Positions 23,103-33,269 of a DNA stretch of 64,000 bases are shown piece after piece (position 1 is the first letter of the stretch; the number at the start of each line of letters is the position of its first letter). This DNA comes from Ophiobolus disseminans (taxonomy: Eukaryota; Ascomycota; Dothideomycetes; Pleosporales; Phaeosphaeriaceae), in the NCBI GenBank assembly GCA_010093685.1, contig MU006216.1, forward strand, positions 2,846,487-2,910,486. Direction: 5' to 3'. Under the pieces are notes generated by a model that made no database searches, was not told the origin of the DNA, and was given only the letters and a program-made list of their open reading frames with translations. The translations under genes and the position numbers were made by a program.

Positions 23103-23736
23103 CACCTGCAGCCGAGTAGAGAGTTGGCAGGATAATGATTCCGGGCATGTATTTGCTCGTGCTTCTGCCGAAAGGGTTATCCGCAATATCTGGCAACTTG
23201 TATGGAATCACTGGCACCTGTGGACGTATCCCGAGGTGTCGTTCTGCTATGGCAAGCTGCCGGACCTTACTCTTGTGCGAAAGCTGTGCGCGTTTTTGAC
23301 TTAGATCGACCACTTCAATCAAGTCCACTGCATCGGCCGGATACGGAAAGGTAGTTTTGAAAACTACTCAGGTAGTCGGGTTGTCATTTCGTCGTGGACG
23401 AAAGGAGAAGATGCTGCCCACATCGGAGTGTTGAAGTGGCAAGAAACAAGGCAAGAAGGGCGTTTCGATGAACTTGGTGACGCATCAATGATTTCCGTGT
23501 GCATCTTGAAACTGGACTCTTTTCAGTCTGGTTGTTGACATGTAGAAAACAACGCTAGCTGTCTACACGTGACTTATCGATAGCACGCTCCATCGCGCCT
23601 GCCGCGACGCGTTTTGCTAGTGCCCGCATCATGACTTTGCTCCCAACCTCATCCACATCAAAGCATATGAAGACACGTCCTCACCCAAACGCTCTCTATC
23701 CTCACCATACCATACAATCCCAAGACCCCGTACACA
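23103..23736. other. Intergenic
   Basis: Spacer between the STAND-like gene and the next plus-strand gene. Nothing supported. Confidence 0.5.
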
Positions 23737-24479
23737 ATGCTGCTCACACCCTTCTTCTCGTCGCCACCACAGCAGCAGTACTATACCGCTTACACGCCAC
23801 CCAGATCTTCGCCCCTCTCGGAACGCTCTGCGAATGTCGCGCCACGTCTCTTCGACTTCAGCATGGCTTCGCCGTCCGAGGGCAAGAAGACTGCAATGCC
23901 GCAACGCGCGTATAAGCCAAACCCAGTGATTCAGACGCGCGACGCGGCGACTAGGCGGAGGCGAGACATGTTTTTCAAGCGAGTGCAAGATGGACGCGAT
24001 GACAAGAAGTGGGAATCGCGAGGCGAGCAGGTATGCAACCCAATGCAATGCCACATTCATTAGAGACTAACTATGTGCAGATTCAACAACTCGACTTCGT
24101 GTCCGAACGCAAGCGATGGGAAGCCGCAAAGGCGCGTCAAGCACCACTAGAGGATGACGACATGATTGAGGAGGTCATCGAGAATGCGCCTCTACCTCAG
24201 TGGACAAACTTTACTCCGCAACCGGCACAGGAGATGACCGAGGCGGACTACGTAGCCGCACAGGAGGAGCACGAGCTGCAGCAGTTGGTCGCGTCGATGG
24301 AGCAGGAGAATCGGGACGATGACGTAGCGTCACAGCATTTCGGCAGCGATGACGAGGACTACGATCAATTGTTCATGGAGTGCGCGTCGACGGCGGAGCA
24401 ACCACACCAACAGCATCAGCAGTCTTATTCCGGACACGAAGACGCGGATGCAATGGACATGGATATGACGGACGGTTGA
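23737..24479 (+). CDS. Conserved-looking hypothetical protein, acidic C-terminus
   Basis: Two exons (23737-24030 and 24081-24479) give 230 residues across a 50 nt intron with GTATGC donor and GTGCAG acceptor. The middle has a basic, structured-looking segment (NPVIQTRDAATRRRRDMFFK and IQQLDFVSERKRWEAAK). The rest is acidic and Gln-rich, ending in DAMDMDMTDG. I do not recognise a domain. The short exon-exon reading and ordered core suggest a real nuclear or cytoplasmic protein. It converges on PEX19, the two stops being 118 bases apart. Confidence 0.65.
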
Positions 24480-24597
24480 ATCTGGAAATCTCATAGCACT
24501 TGGTGAGAAGCCAAGTGAGAAGATCGGACGACATACGTACATTTGGGTATCTGTAGGAGATTCGGTCGACGCAAGGGCGGCCATTGTACAAATCATA

Positions 24598-25642
24598 CTA
24601 TTGTGTAGGACAGCCCTGATCCATATCCTGCAGAACTTCTTGCGCAGCATTCATATCACCTACTAGATCCGGCGGCGGCGAGCCCGCAGCCTGCATCTGC
24701 AATATATCAGCAACCATCCATATCCACTTCTCCAACTTCAAATCAGTGACATACCTTCTGCATCCTCTCCACAATATACTCCCTATCCCCTGCATTCCCA
24801 TCACTGTACCCCTTCCTCTCAAACCGCTCCGTAATCTCCCTCACCAGCACCTGCTGCTCCTCAAAGCGCTTGAGATCCTCCTTATCCGTCTTCGCAGCGT
24901 TCTTCTCCATCCACGCAGGGAACTTGTCGTTCAGCTCCTTCATCGGCTCGTACAGTATCTCGCGGTTCGTCAGCTGCTCCATCATGCCCATGAGTATTTT
25001 GCTAAAGTCCTCGTCGTTGCCCTCGCCGCCGAAGCCGCCCGACTCCATCTGTGCGAGCATCTGCGCGAGCATGTCGTCCTGGGAGGAGGATGCGGCTGCG
25101 GCGCCGGCGGCGTCGCCTGAGGATTGCATGCGCTCCATTGTCTTTTTGATGGTTTCTTGGAAGTTTTTGTCTGCTTTCGCGGCGTCGGCGGGCGTGGGTT
25201 CTGCCTCCTTTTCTTCTTTTGAACTTGAGGATGCGTGGTGTGGTGGATCCGCGGCGAGGGGGTTGGCGCCGCCCATCTCCTGGCTCATTTCTTTCATGAT
25301 GTCTTCGAATTGCTTGCCGAAGTCGCCTTGGCCGAGGAGCTGCTCCATCTCTTTTTGGAGTTGCTTGGCGAAGGCATCTTCGTCTTCCACGAGGAGGGAG
25401 CCGGGTGAGAGGTCTTCGGGCCTGCCAGGGCCAGATGATGAGGGTGCGACTGCGGTTTCCGGTTTGGAGGTTGATGCGAGAGGCTTGGAGTCGAGTTTTA
25501 CGTTTGCGAACTCATCGAGCATGTCGTCGAGGTCTGAAAGGTCATCTTCCTCGGGGTCTGATGCGATTTCTGGAGGCGGGGCAGGTGTGGGTGTTGGCTT
25601 CACAGTGTCCTGCTCTTCTTTCTTTGCGGGCGCATCCGCCAT
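24598..25642 (-). CDS. PEX19: PEX19, peroxisomal membrane protein receptor
   Basis: Two exons (25642-24755 and 24696-24598) give 328 residues. Pex19 binds newly made peroxisomal membrane proteins in the cytosol and docks on Pex3. The acidic N-terminus (DPEEDDLSDLDDMLDEF) is the typical start. The helical core includes FSKILMGMMEQLTNREILYE, and the last exon ends in the farnesylation box CPTQ, as expected for this protein. The intron (24697-24754, 58 nt) must be removed to reach the CaaX box; without it the frame stops after MQKVCH. The start MADAPAKKEEQ lies downstream of a longer open frame whose extra residues do not look like Pex19. Confidence 0.93.
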
Positions 25643-26098
25643 CTTGACAGATCTATGGACTACAGGTTCCTCTTCACTGTTGAATACTCCGTAGTTGATA
25701 TACAAGGTCAAGCACAAAGCATGTGGATGCAACTCTCCCACGCCCACCCATCAGCCTCGGCCCGTCATCATCGGCGGGGCATTCCTTAGCGCAAGACCCA
25801 CAGTTCACTCCCTGTTGCCTGCCGCTCTAGCCTGGACCCGGCGCTGTGGCAGCCCGACAGATGCTGCATCACGTGCACCTTGGAGCCGACTTCACTTCGA
25901 CTTGTCGACGCAGCTTTGATTGTTGCTTTCCCTCACCTTCACCGCGTCTCCACGACACATATATACTGCACAGCACTGCAGACTTCTGCCTAGTACTGCG
26001 CTTTGCCTTCGTTCACAACAACCACTCGCTCGCAACAACGCATAGATTCCCAGAGAGATTGCGGATCTAGGCGCAAGATCAGCCTTACACAAGCAAAC
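25643..26098. promoter_or_regulatory. Divergent PEX19 / UBC9 promoter region
   Basis: 456 bases between two oppositely oriented housekeeping genes. A CACATATATACTGC TATA-like block lies at about 25960-25973 on the UBC9 side. No coding feature is supported. Confidence 0.4.
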
Positions 26099-26686
26099 AT
26101 GACGCTGTGCATGAACCGGCTGTCAGAGGAGAGGTACGCGCCCGGACCGTTCCACGACTTCAGTACAAGCAGCTAACGCGTCCAAGGAAACAATGGCGAC
26201 GCGACCACCCCTTCGGCTTCTTCGCGAAACCCATGCGCGGCGCAAACGGCATGATGGACCTCAAGAAGTGGGAATGCGGCGTCCCAGGCAAGGAGAAGAC
26301 CATCTGGGAAGGCGGCCTCTTCAAGCTCGAAGTCACGTTCCCAGATGAATATCCCACCAAGCCGCCGAAATGTGAGTCCGACCGCCATCTCAATCATCAA
26401 CCTCAACCGCACCATACTAACACGCACGCCAGGCAAATTCGTGCCCCCGCTCTTCCACCCAAACGTCTACCCCTCGGGCACAGTCTGCCTGTCCATCCTC
26501 AACGAAGAAGAAGGCTGGAAGCCCGCGATTACCATAAAGGAGATCCTCCTCGGCATCCAATCCCTCCTCGACGAGCCGAACCCAGAGTCTCCCGCCCAGG
26601 CAGACGCATTCAACCTCTTCAAGAAGGACCGAACAGCGTACGAGAAGAAAGTGCGCAATATCGTCAAGGAGAATCCCGCGCCGTAG
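26099..26686 (+). CDS. UBC9: SUMO-conjugating enzyme E2, UBC9
   Basis: Three exons (26099-26133, 26187-26371, 26433-26686) give 157 residues, the normal E2 length. The enzyme takes SUMO from the E1 and passes it to lysines of target proteins, mainly in the nucleus. The N-terminal NRLSEERKQWRRDHPFGFFA is the Ubc9 signature, not that of ubiquitin E2s. The active-site Cys lies in FHPNVYPSGTVCLSIL. The C-terminus has PNPESPAQADAFNLFKKD. The first exon is only 35 nt, so the reading frame through the first intron differs from the real protein. Introns are 53 and 61 nt. Confidence 0.95.
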
Positions 26687-27301
26687 GGCAGGCACGGGAC
26701 GCGGCTGTTCTGCGTGGTGGATCCGTTGCTCGAGGGCTGCATGAAGGTGCACACGATGCACTTGTGCAGTGGGATGAAAGCTTAGGCCGGCTTTGCGTAT
26801 GGTCTTTGGGCTGATGGGCGTATGTCTTTTGGGTTCGCGAGCGTAGGCAGGGTCACGGATTGGGGCGTTCAGAGGCGCATTAGACAGAGCGGAAAGCTTC
26901 GCCTGGGGGTCATGATACCTTGCTTTCTTGGAGAACTCGACGACGAAATGATCGATATCACTACTGCACTGTCCGTGTGATCACTTGCTTATGTGCTCTC
27001 TGAGGATGTCTCGTGTCTCGCGATTCGACTTTCGGCGTGTGCAGATCAAGTGTGATTTAGTTCCCGAGATGAAATTGTGTGTGGATATAATACAGCCCAA
27101 GCCTGAAGTGAAGAATTATCAAGTCATCCAGACTTCATTCCAACTCCCGTCAATTTTGTTTATCCCTGTCCCACCGACACAAACTTAACTTCAACCCATG
27201 TAGCAAACCCAAGCTCTGACCGAAGTCATCATCCATCATACACTCGATGACTTGACCGGACTTTGAAGAAGAGCGCACAATTCCAAGGACTGGTCCGAAG
27301 A
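26687..27301. other. Convergent intergenic region
   Basis: It lies between the stop codons of UBC9 and the poly(A)-binding protein gene and would hold both 3' ends. No gene is supported. Confidence 0.5.
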
Positions 27302-28354
27302 CTAGTAAGGGCGGTATCCAGACCCTCGTGCTCGGTATCCGCCACGGTATCCGCCGCCTCGTGGTGGGCCGTAGCCGCCGCCACCGCCGCCGTAGCCACC
27401 TCCACCACGGCCTCCGTATGGTGATCCGCGACCACCGTATCCGCCGCCTCCGCCGCCGCGACCTCCGCGGGGGCCTCCGCGTCCGCCTCCTCGTGTCATG
27501 CCCGGGAGGTTGGTGCGCTTGGGTACGACCTGCAAATATGTGTGAGTAGTCGAGAAAAGGTGAGTTGGCGTAGAGCAAGCATACCTTCAGATTCCTACTG
27601 CGGAAGACGCTGTTGTCAAGAACGAGTGCCTCGTTGACCAGAGCGGGTTCAGTGAACTCGACATACGCATACCTGCATACGCTCATTAGCGCTGTGTTCC
27701 TATCTTTCTGCCAAACTCTTGCCAGGTAGCGAAAGATGATCTTTGCAAGGTGGTCGCTGAGTCATGGGTGTATTGACTCTTGTGGTGCGACTCATCGCCG
27801 CTCGGTGCTACGTGCATTGATGCGCGATTAAAAGTGTCACAACTGCAAATGACTGCGCAAATGTTCAAGGAAAGCCTCCTCTTAGTACTGACCCTTTGGG
27901 ATGTCCTGTGAACTTGTCCAGGAGTATTGTGACGCGGTTGATGCTGCCGATGCTCTGGAAGTGTGCTTGTATCTCCTCTGGGCTCGCGCCGTAGTCCACG
28001 TTGCCGACGAAGACACTTCTCGCATCGACGTCTTCTTTGCTTTCGCGCATTTCGTGGCGCTCTGTGTCGAGAGATTGCTGCATCTCGCGGAGCTTTGCAG
28101 CCTCCTCTTCCATCTCCTGCACGCGTCGCCTCATGGCGGAAATTTCCTCCTGTGCTGCTGTTAGCTGCATGTCTTCTGGTATATAATGGCAAATAAATTG
28201 CAGTATGTCTGGCACTTTATGAAAAAGGCCATGTTTGTAGGGGCTTTGCGCGTGCGCACAACTGGTGAATGGGCCGTACCTCCTCGTTTGGGTCTTCCGC
28301 GGTATCGAGGCGCTCATCTTCCTCGCGCTTCTGCTCGATGTCGACGTCAGACAT
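27302..28354 (-). CDS. Nuclear poly(A)-binding protein, Pab2/PABPN1 type
   Basis: Four exons (28354-28280, 28164-27893, 27672-27585, 27529-27302) give 220 residues. The protein has an acidic N-terminus, a coiled coil (MRRRVQEMEEEAAKLREMQQ), one RRM with RNP2 SVFVGNVDYG and RNP1 GYAYVEF, the linker VVPKRTNLPGM, and a C-terminal tail of RGG and GYGG repeats. This order is that of fission yeast Pab2 and animal PABPN1, which control nuclear poly(A) tails and RNA decay. RNP1 is split by the second intron (27673-27892, 220 nt), the longest in this set. The acceptor of the first intron is uncertain within a run of CAGs near 28165. A TATATA-like block lies about 100 bases upstream. Confidence 0.9.
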
Positions 28355-29425
28355 GGCTGCAAATGTCTATAGTAGCTTCTTGGAAGGTTGTCAGCACGTG
28401 AAGGAAGCTTTGCAAGTGGAATGAAGCTTACAAGGCTACGGTGTAGTACTATATATTGGCGGCACTTTTAGGGGACACGCGGCGCAAAAGGCAGCCGTTT
28501 GTAGTGTTTGCTTAGCTTCAATAGCTTATGCGACAGTGTTTGCAGGGCGGCGTGAATTGTTGCGACAAAAGAGCGACAGTCGATGTAGAGTTGATGGAAA
28601 TGTTGCTCACGCGAAATGACGAATGGCGTTGGCCATGCCTCATAGCGCGTCGCCAAGCGTCCGAGCCGCAACTTAGGTAAGCTAAGACTCACTTCATGGC
28701 TCACCTCCACGTTCGTCGCTGAACAACGACGCATACCATGGCATCACAGACCTGTTTGATTGTTTTGTCTCGTCTTTTAATCCCATTCAGATGATCTTTA
28801 TAGTGCAATCGATTCTTTTCTGCCTCCCAGATCTCTCTGTCCGGCACGGCCACCATTTCTTGCCTATTTCGAAATTCCCTCGTGTAAAATCCAGCTGCGC
28901 AGCTCCATTTGGCACTACCTCGCTTGTCCGCACTGGCACTCTGTACGTAGTCTTCAAGATATAAAGCCCAGTTCTCTTTCTTGATGTCCGTCAATGAGAA
29001 CAGCTTGTTAATTACGGCCACCAAGAATTCAGCTGGCAACTTCTGTAAGTGTGGCATGGGTATCTGTTTGCCGAGACTTCTCACTCCGCTGTTGATACAG
29101 TGTGCGTCAACAAAGAATTTCAGCATCTCATCCTCCTCAGCCAGATTACCAAATAAGTATTTGACAAGGTGCGTGGATACTCGAGCTTTGTTCATGATCC
29201 ACTCGTTGTACATCAGGTTCAGCAGCGTTGTCTTCAATGCAGTTGCTAGAGAGTGCGCTATGGAAACAGCCAAAGTGATGGGCCAAGAGCGCCTTTTGCA
29301 AGATGTATTCTTTTCCTTCGGCACCAACCTTGACAATGATGGTAACGTGTTTCACAAGCGAGCCGCCCATACAAGCGAGCCGCCCACCCCACCAACTTTG
29401 CGCACCTCTCTCATCTTAACGTACA

Positions 29426-31336
29426 ATGGCTCAACGCAGCGCTGCTCTACTACACTCCTCTGAAGCTGATATACAGCTTAGTATCTCCTCTCTTAATAGG
29501 AACCAGATTAAGACTGTAAGAGCAGCTGCTCAGTCTTTTAATGTCCCTCGTACGACGCTATGCGACCGACGCGCTGGAGTACCTGCCCGACGCGATTGCC
29601 AGCCCAACTCAATGAAGTTGACCCAGCGAGAAGAGGAGGTGATTACAAGCTATATACTGGATCTAGATCAACGTGGATTTGCGCCTACGTACGCAGCTGT
29701 GCGTGATATGGCTGATAAGTTGCTGGCTGCGCGCGGCGCAGGTCACGTCGGCATCCACTGGCCACGCAACTTTGTTAAGCGTACAGACAGTCTCACGACG
29801 TGTTTCAACCGGCCGTACGACAGGCAGAGAGCTCTGTGTGAGGATCCTGTCCTTATACAAGGCTGGTTTGAGCTAGTAGAGCAGACGAAGGCCAGGTACG
29901 GCATCTGCGATGAGGACGTCTATAACTTTGACGAGGCTGGCTTTATGATGGGCAAGATCACGACTCAGCTCGTCGTGACTGGGTCAGAGAGGAGAGGCCG
30001 GCCGAAGGCTATCCAGCCAGGCAATCGCGAGTGGGTGACGTTGATTGCTGCAATCAACGCTGCTGGCTGGTCAGTCCCGCCGTTCATCATCTTCGCTGGC
30101 CAGTATCATCTATCTGCCTGGTATTGTAAGAGGTTAGACCTCTACTATCCTCAGTGGAGTCACTTCGGTTCAATCAGAGTCACTTCGGCTTAATGGAACG
30201 TCACGGAAGAGCATGGAATGCTCTAGCCATTGAAGAGATTACAAATGATGACATATGCTAATGTATGTAGAAACTCTTAGAAACCAGCAGTCTGCCTATT
30301 TAGACAGCCTGCTCTCCAACTCTAGATAGTCTCCATCGAATTCATCACGGTTAAACCTAGCCTTTCTGCAGTCTTCTGCCTGGCCCCTTACAGGTATGAG
30401 GAAGCAGAGATCCCACGCGACTGGGTAATCGCAGTCAGCGACAACGGCTGGACGAACAATAAGCTAGGAGTAGAGTGGCTGAAGCACTTCAATGCTCATA
30501 CAAAGACTCGCGTCGTCGGGGCGCGTTGCCTACTCGTCCTTGACGGCCACGAGAGCCACCACTCTCTTGAGTTTCAAGAGCTCTGCAAGGAGAACAATAT
30601 CAACACGCTCTGTATGCCGCCTCACTCATCCCACCTGCTGCAGCCGCTTGACGTTGGCTGCTTCTTGCCGTTGAAGCGCGCGTACAGTCGTGAGGTTGAG
30701 ACCTTGATCCGCCACCACATCAACCATATCACCAAGCTCGAGTTTCTGCCAGCCTTTAAGACAGCGTTCAATCGATCATTCACCTCAGCCAATATCTGCT
30801 CAGCCTTTCGAGGAGCAGGCCTTGTGCCTCTACAGCCAGACGCTGTTCTATCAAAGCTTGACGTGCAGCTGCGTACGCCTACTCCAGCTGCTCTGCCAGA
30901 GGCTCTCTGGGAGGCTCGTACGCCGAGCAACGTACGTGAGCTTGAGGCTCAATCAACGTTAATACGTGAGCGCATACGACGGCATAAGAGCTCGTCACCA
31001 GCTTCGATCATTGAGGCGGTTAAGCAGCTCAAGAAGGGCGCTGAGGTGATGATGCTCTCAGCTGAGCTAATGCGCGATCAGATTGCCAGCCTTGAGAAGG
31101 CCAACAAGGCAGCGTCGGCGCGCAAACAGCGTAAAAAAAAGCGTATACAGCAGCGTGGGGTCTTAACAAAGGGAGCTGGAGAGGATCTACTCGCTCAACG
31201 TGAGGCTGATCAGCAGATTGCTCGTGAGGAGCGTCAAGGAGGAGAGCGATCAGGCCTCAGCCGGCAGGCTCTGGCGCGCTGCACAAGGTGTAGAGAGACT
31301 GGCCATAACTCACGTACGTGCAGAAAAGATACTTAG
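29426..31336 (+). pseudogene. Fot1/pogo transposase, split by a solo LTR
   Basis: The N-terminal part (from 29426) has the paired helix-turn-helix/CENP-B-type DNA-binding region (SFNVPRTTLCDRRAG, KLTQREEEVITSYILDL). The DDE_1 nuclease follows with its first Asp in VYNFDEAGFMMGK, and after the LTR with SDNGWTNNKLG, CLLVLDGHESHHS and PPHSSHLLQPLDVGCF. The C-terminus carries a coiled basic segment and a CCHC zinc knuckle (CTRCRETGHNSRTC). If the LTR at 30125-30392 and one target repeat are ignored, the frame runs from SAWY straight to EEAEIPRDW with no stop. The gene is therefore inactive only because of that insertion. Confidence 0.88.
30125..30392. mobile_element. Solo LTR of a retrotransposon, nested in the transposase
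   Basis: 268 bp that start TGTAAGAGG and end CCCCTTACA (TG...CA with short inverted ends). It is flanked by the 5 bp duplication GGTAT (30120-30124 and 30393-30397). There is no coding sequence inside. These are the properties of a solo LTR left by recombination between the two LTRs of a retroelement. An internal direct repeat GAGTCACTTCGG is present near 30157-30188. A MITE with 5 bp duplication is the alternative. Confidence 0.7.
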
Positions 31337-31578
31337 AATACTGCTTAATCTATTATATTAATATCTACATACTGCTATATATCGTGGTTGAGTTGTACGC
31401 ACCAAGAGGTGCGCAAAGTTGGTAGGGTGGGCGGCTCGCTTGTATGGGCGGCTCGCTTGTGAAACACGTTACTGAAATTTGCAGCCGCACTTTACGCCAA
31501 TCAGTCACCACTCGTTATGACAAGGATTTGCAAAATTTACCTAGGGCGAGGCGCAACTGCGTCCTGCGTCGTGGCCAT

Positions 31579-31884
31579 CTTTGTCGCGTTGTTGAAAGTA
31601 GGTCAATGCTTGTGGTGTTGAGGTGTTGGGTGATTTGGACAAAACGAGGAAGAAAGCTCGGAATTTGGTGAGGTGAAGGTGAACTGCTGGGTCTTGCTCT
31701 CGCTTCGCTCTAGTCTCACTATGACGTCCAAGCTCGAAACGACCAAACGAGTGTGAGGTCCATCTCAACCTCATAAGGATGACCCTATCCAGCACGCACG
31801 GCCAGCCTTCCGATTTCTCCCGGCATTATTCCACATCCTAGAGGAGTATACACAGCTCTCGTAGCCATACTGCGTCGTCCACGC
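31579..31884. other. Intergenic
   Basis: Spacer upstream of the broken BTB gene and downstream of the J-protein gene. Nothing supported. Confidence 0.45.
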
Positions 31885-32919
31885 TCACCACCACTTACGC
31901 GTGAACCCCATGCGAGCCACCCTCTTCCACTTGCTCAGCCCAAGCCTCACATTCCTCCTCGTCTCACCCATCAGATCCACCGTCTCTCGACCTCTCAACT
32001 CCTCATCCTCATAATCACTCAGGTCCCTATCCTCCGGCATCTCCACCGCCTCGCTGTAGAACCGCAGATACGTCGCCCTCGCCGCAGCGTCCAACAGTGA
32101 TCCAAACGGCACCCAGTTCGTGTTCAGACGCAGGTCGATGGGAAGTTCCAGTGGAAACACACTGTAGTAAGTGTTGGGTGTGGCGCGCAGCATGATTGTC
32201 AATGTACAGCTCCCATCACACCTCTCCTTGAGATAGGTCTCAAAGCGCTCAACCAGACCCGGCGCATTCGCAATCTTGACATAAACGTCCTCTGTATCCA
32301 GCGCATCACGCGTTTGCGGCACTGCGTCTAGCTTCAGTGCTATAGCCAGCTCCGTCGCCAGATCTGCGCTTGATTCTGTCGGCTCGGTCGTCTCGCGTAG
32401 CTTGAATAGAGTGGACAGGCGTATCTCGTACTTCCAGAGCCCGAAAACGCGCTCCATAGATTCGCCCATGAGGCTGGGATGCGTGACATGTCGTGTGTCT
32501 TCGTGTCCCTGGCGACTCGCTTCTCTGGCGCGGTCTTCGCGTTCCCTGCGTTCCCATTGCTCTTCTCGCTCGTTTCGCTCTTTCTGCTTCTTCTCGCGCC
32601 TCTGTTCCCTTTGCCTCATTGCCTCGGCGCGGCGGGCTTCTCGGCCATCGCGACCGAAGTCGTAGTAGTTGCCCTTTGACGAGCGAGGAGGGTTCCTGTA
32701 TGTTTTTGCGTCGTAAGCGGAGCGTTTGTCTTTGTCGGATAGAACCTCGTAGGCGCCAGTGGCTCGTTTGAAGCTGGCTTCGCGCGTAGTGCGCTCGTCG
32801 GCGCTCAGCGAGAGCGTCTTGTCGGGATGGTCTTGTAGCGCTATCGCGCGATACGCTCGACGGATTTCGTCTGAGGTTGCTCCAACGGCGACGCCGAGCT
32901 CCTTGTAGTGGTCTCCCAT
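31885..32919 (-). CDS. J-domain (DnaJ-type) co-chaperone
   Basis: A single exon of 344 residues. The J domain is at the N-terminus: MGDHYKELGVAVGATSDEIR, with the HPD motif in ALQDHPDKTLSL, then AYEVLSDKDKRSAYD. It stimulates an Hsp70 partner. A long charged coiled coil (EQRREKKQKERNEREEQWE and on) follows, then about 180 residues without a known domain, and a basic C-terminus KWKRVARMGFTRKWW. There is no G/F region or zinc finger, so it is a class C J-protein. The chosen Met is the natural J-domain start; a longer frame adds 15 residues. Its substrate and location are unknown. Confidence 0.85.
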   Translation of the reverse strand: MGDHYKELGVAVGATSDEIRRAYRAIALQDHPDKTLSLSADERTTREASFKRATGAYEVLSDKDKRSAYDAKTYRNPPRSSKGNYYDFGRDGREARRAEAMRQREQRREKKQKERNEREEQWERREREDRAREASRQGHEDTRHVTHPSLMGESMERVFGLWKYEIRLSTLFKLRETTEPTESSADLATELAIALKLDAVPQTRDALDTEDVYVKIANAPGLVERFETYLKERCDGSCTLTIMLRATPNTYYSVFPLELPIDLRLNTNWVPFGSLLDAAARATYLRFYSEAVEMPEDRDLSDYEDEELRGRETVDLMGETRRNVRLGLSKWKRVARMGFTRKWW

Positions 32920-33269
32920 GGCACTACACCGGTGGCGGATGAATTTGCGGAGATGTAGATGCAAGGCTGTCGCTAGCGAGAAAAAATTGTGTTGCTTGTG
33001 TCAAGTCGAGGTGAAGACGGCGTCGTCGCGATACGCGCTGTCCTGTTTGCAGTGTGATGAAGTAGAAGAGCGGGGTCGGTGTGCGTACCAGCATCATGAT
33101 ATATCATTTCAGATATCTTCAGGCCATCATCGTTAGGTGTCCAAAAGCTGATGAATCACTGTACACATCCAGGCTCTTGTGAGGTCACGTTATTTCGACA
33201 CGTGCAGTTACCTGAGTTGCTCTATGGTACGGCTAGTGGTTAGTGAGCCACAACTTGAAGCATTCATTC
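32920..33269. other. Intergenic
   Basis: Short spacer upstream of the J-protein gene. A GTGAGT at about 33278-33283 (minus) near the end of the next gene could be a donor leading to a small extra exon here; otherwise empty. Confidence 0.4.

Larger units (their letters stand above)
29345..31469 (+). mobile_element. Fot1/pogo-type DNA transposon (Tc1/mariner superfamily)
   Basis: 2125 bp, flanked by a TA duplication (29343-29344 and 31470-31471). The terminal inverted repeats are 64 bp (29345-29408 and 31406-31469) and differ at one base. Each TIR contains two direct copies of ACAAGCGAGCCGCCC. Inside is a transposase gene whose only visible interruption is a 268 bp LTR. The near-identical TIRs and otherwise open transposase suggest a fairly recent insertion. 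It disrupts a BTB-type gene. Confidence 0.9.
28701..31578 (-). pseudogene. BTB/POZ-type gene split by a transposon
   Basis: The first exon (31578-31541) reads MATTQDAVAPRP and joins, across a 69 nt intron (31472-31540), to a second exon that begins at the TA where the transposon at 29345-31469 inserted. On the far side the frame continues STIIVKVGAEGKEYILQKAL, then AHHFGCFHSAL, the usual start of a BTB domain. The next part is in another frame (28701-29336) and has LNLMYNEWI, LVKYLFGNLAEEDEML and KLPAEFLVAVINKLF, matching the rest of a fungal BTB protein. So besides the 2.1 kb insertion there is probably a frameshift near 29230-29270. The insertion sits exactly at the intron/exon border. BTB proteins usually act as adaptors, but this copy cannot make the full protein. 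Confidence 0.6.

Noticed and set aside
24870..25694. 274-codon open frame on the plus strand
   Set aside because: It is the antisense of PEX19, Ser-rich and without domains; the minus-strand reading is clear.
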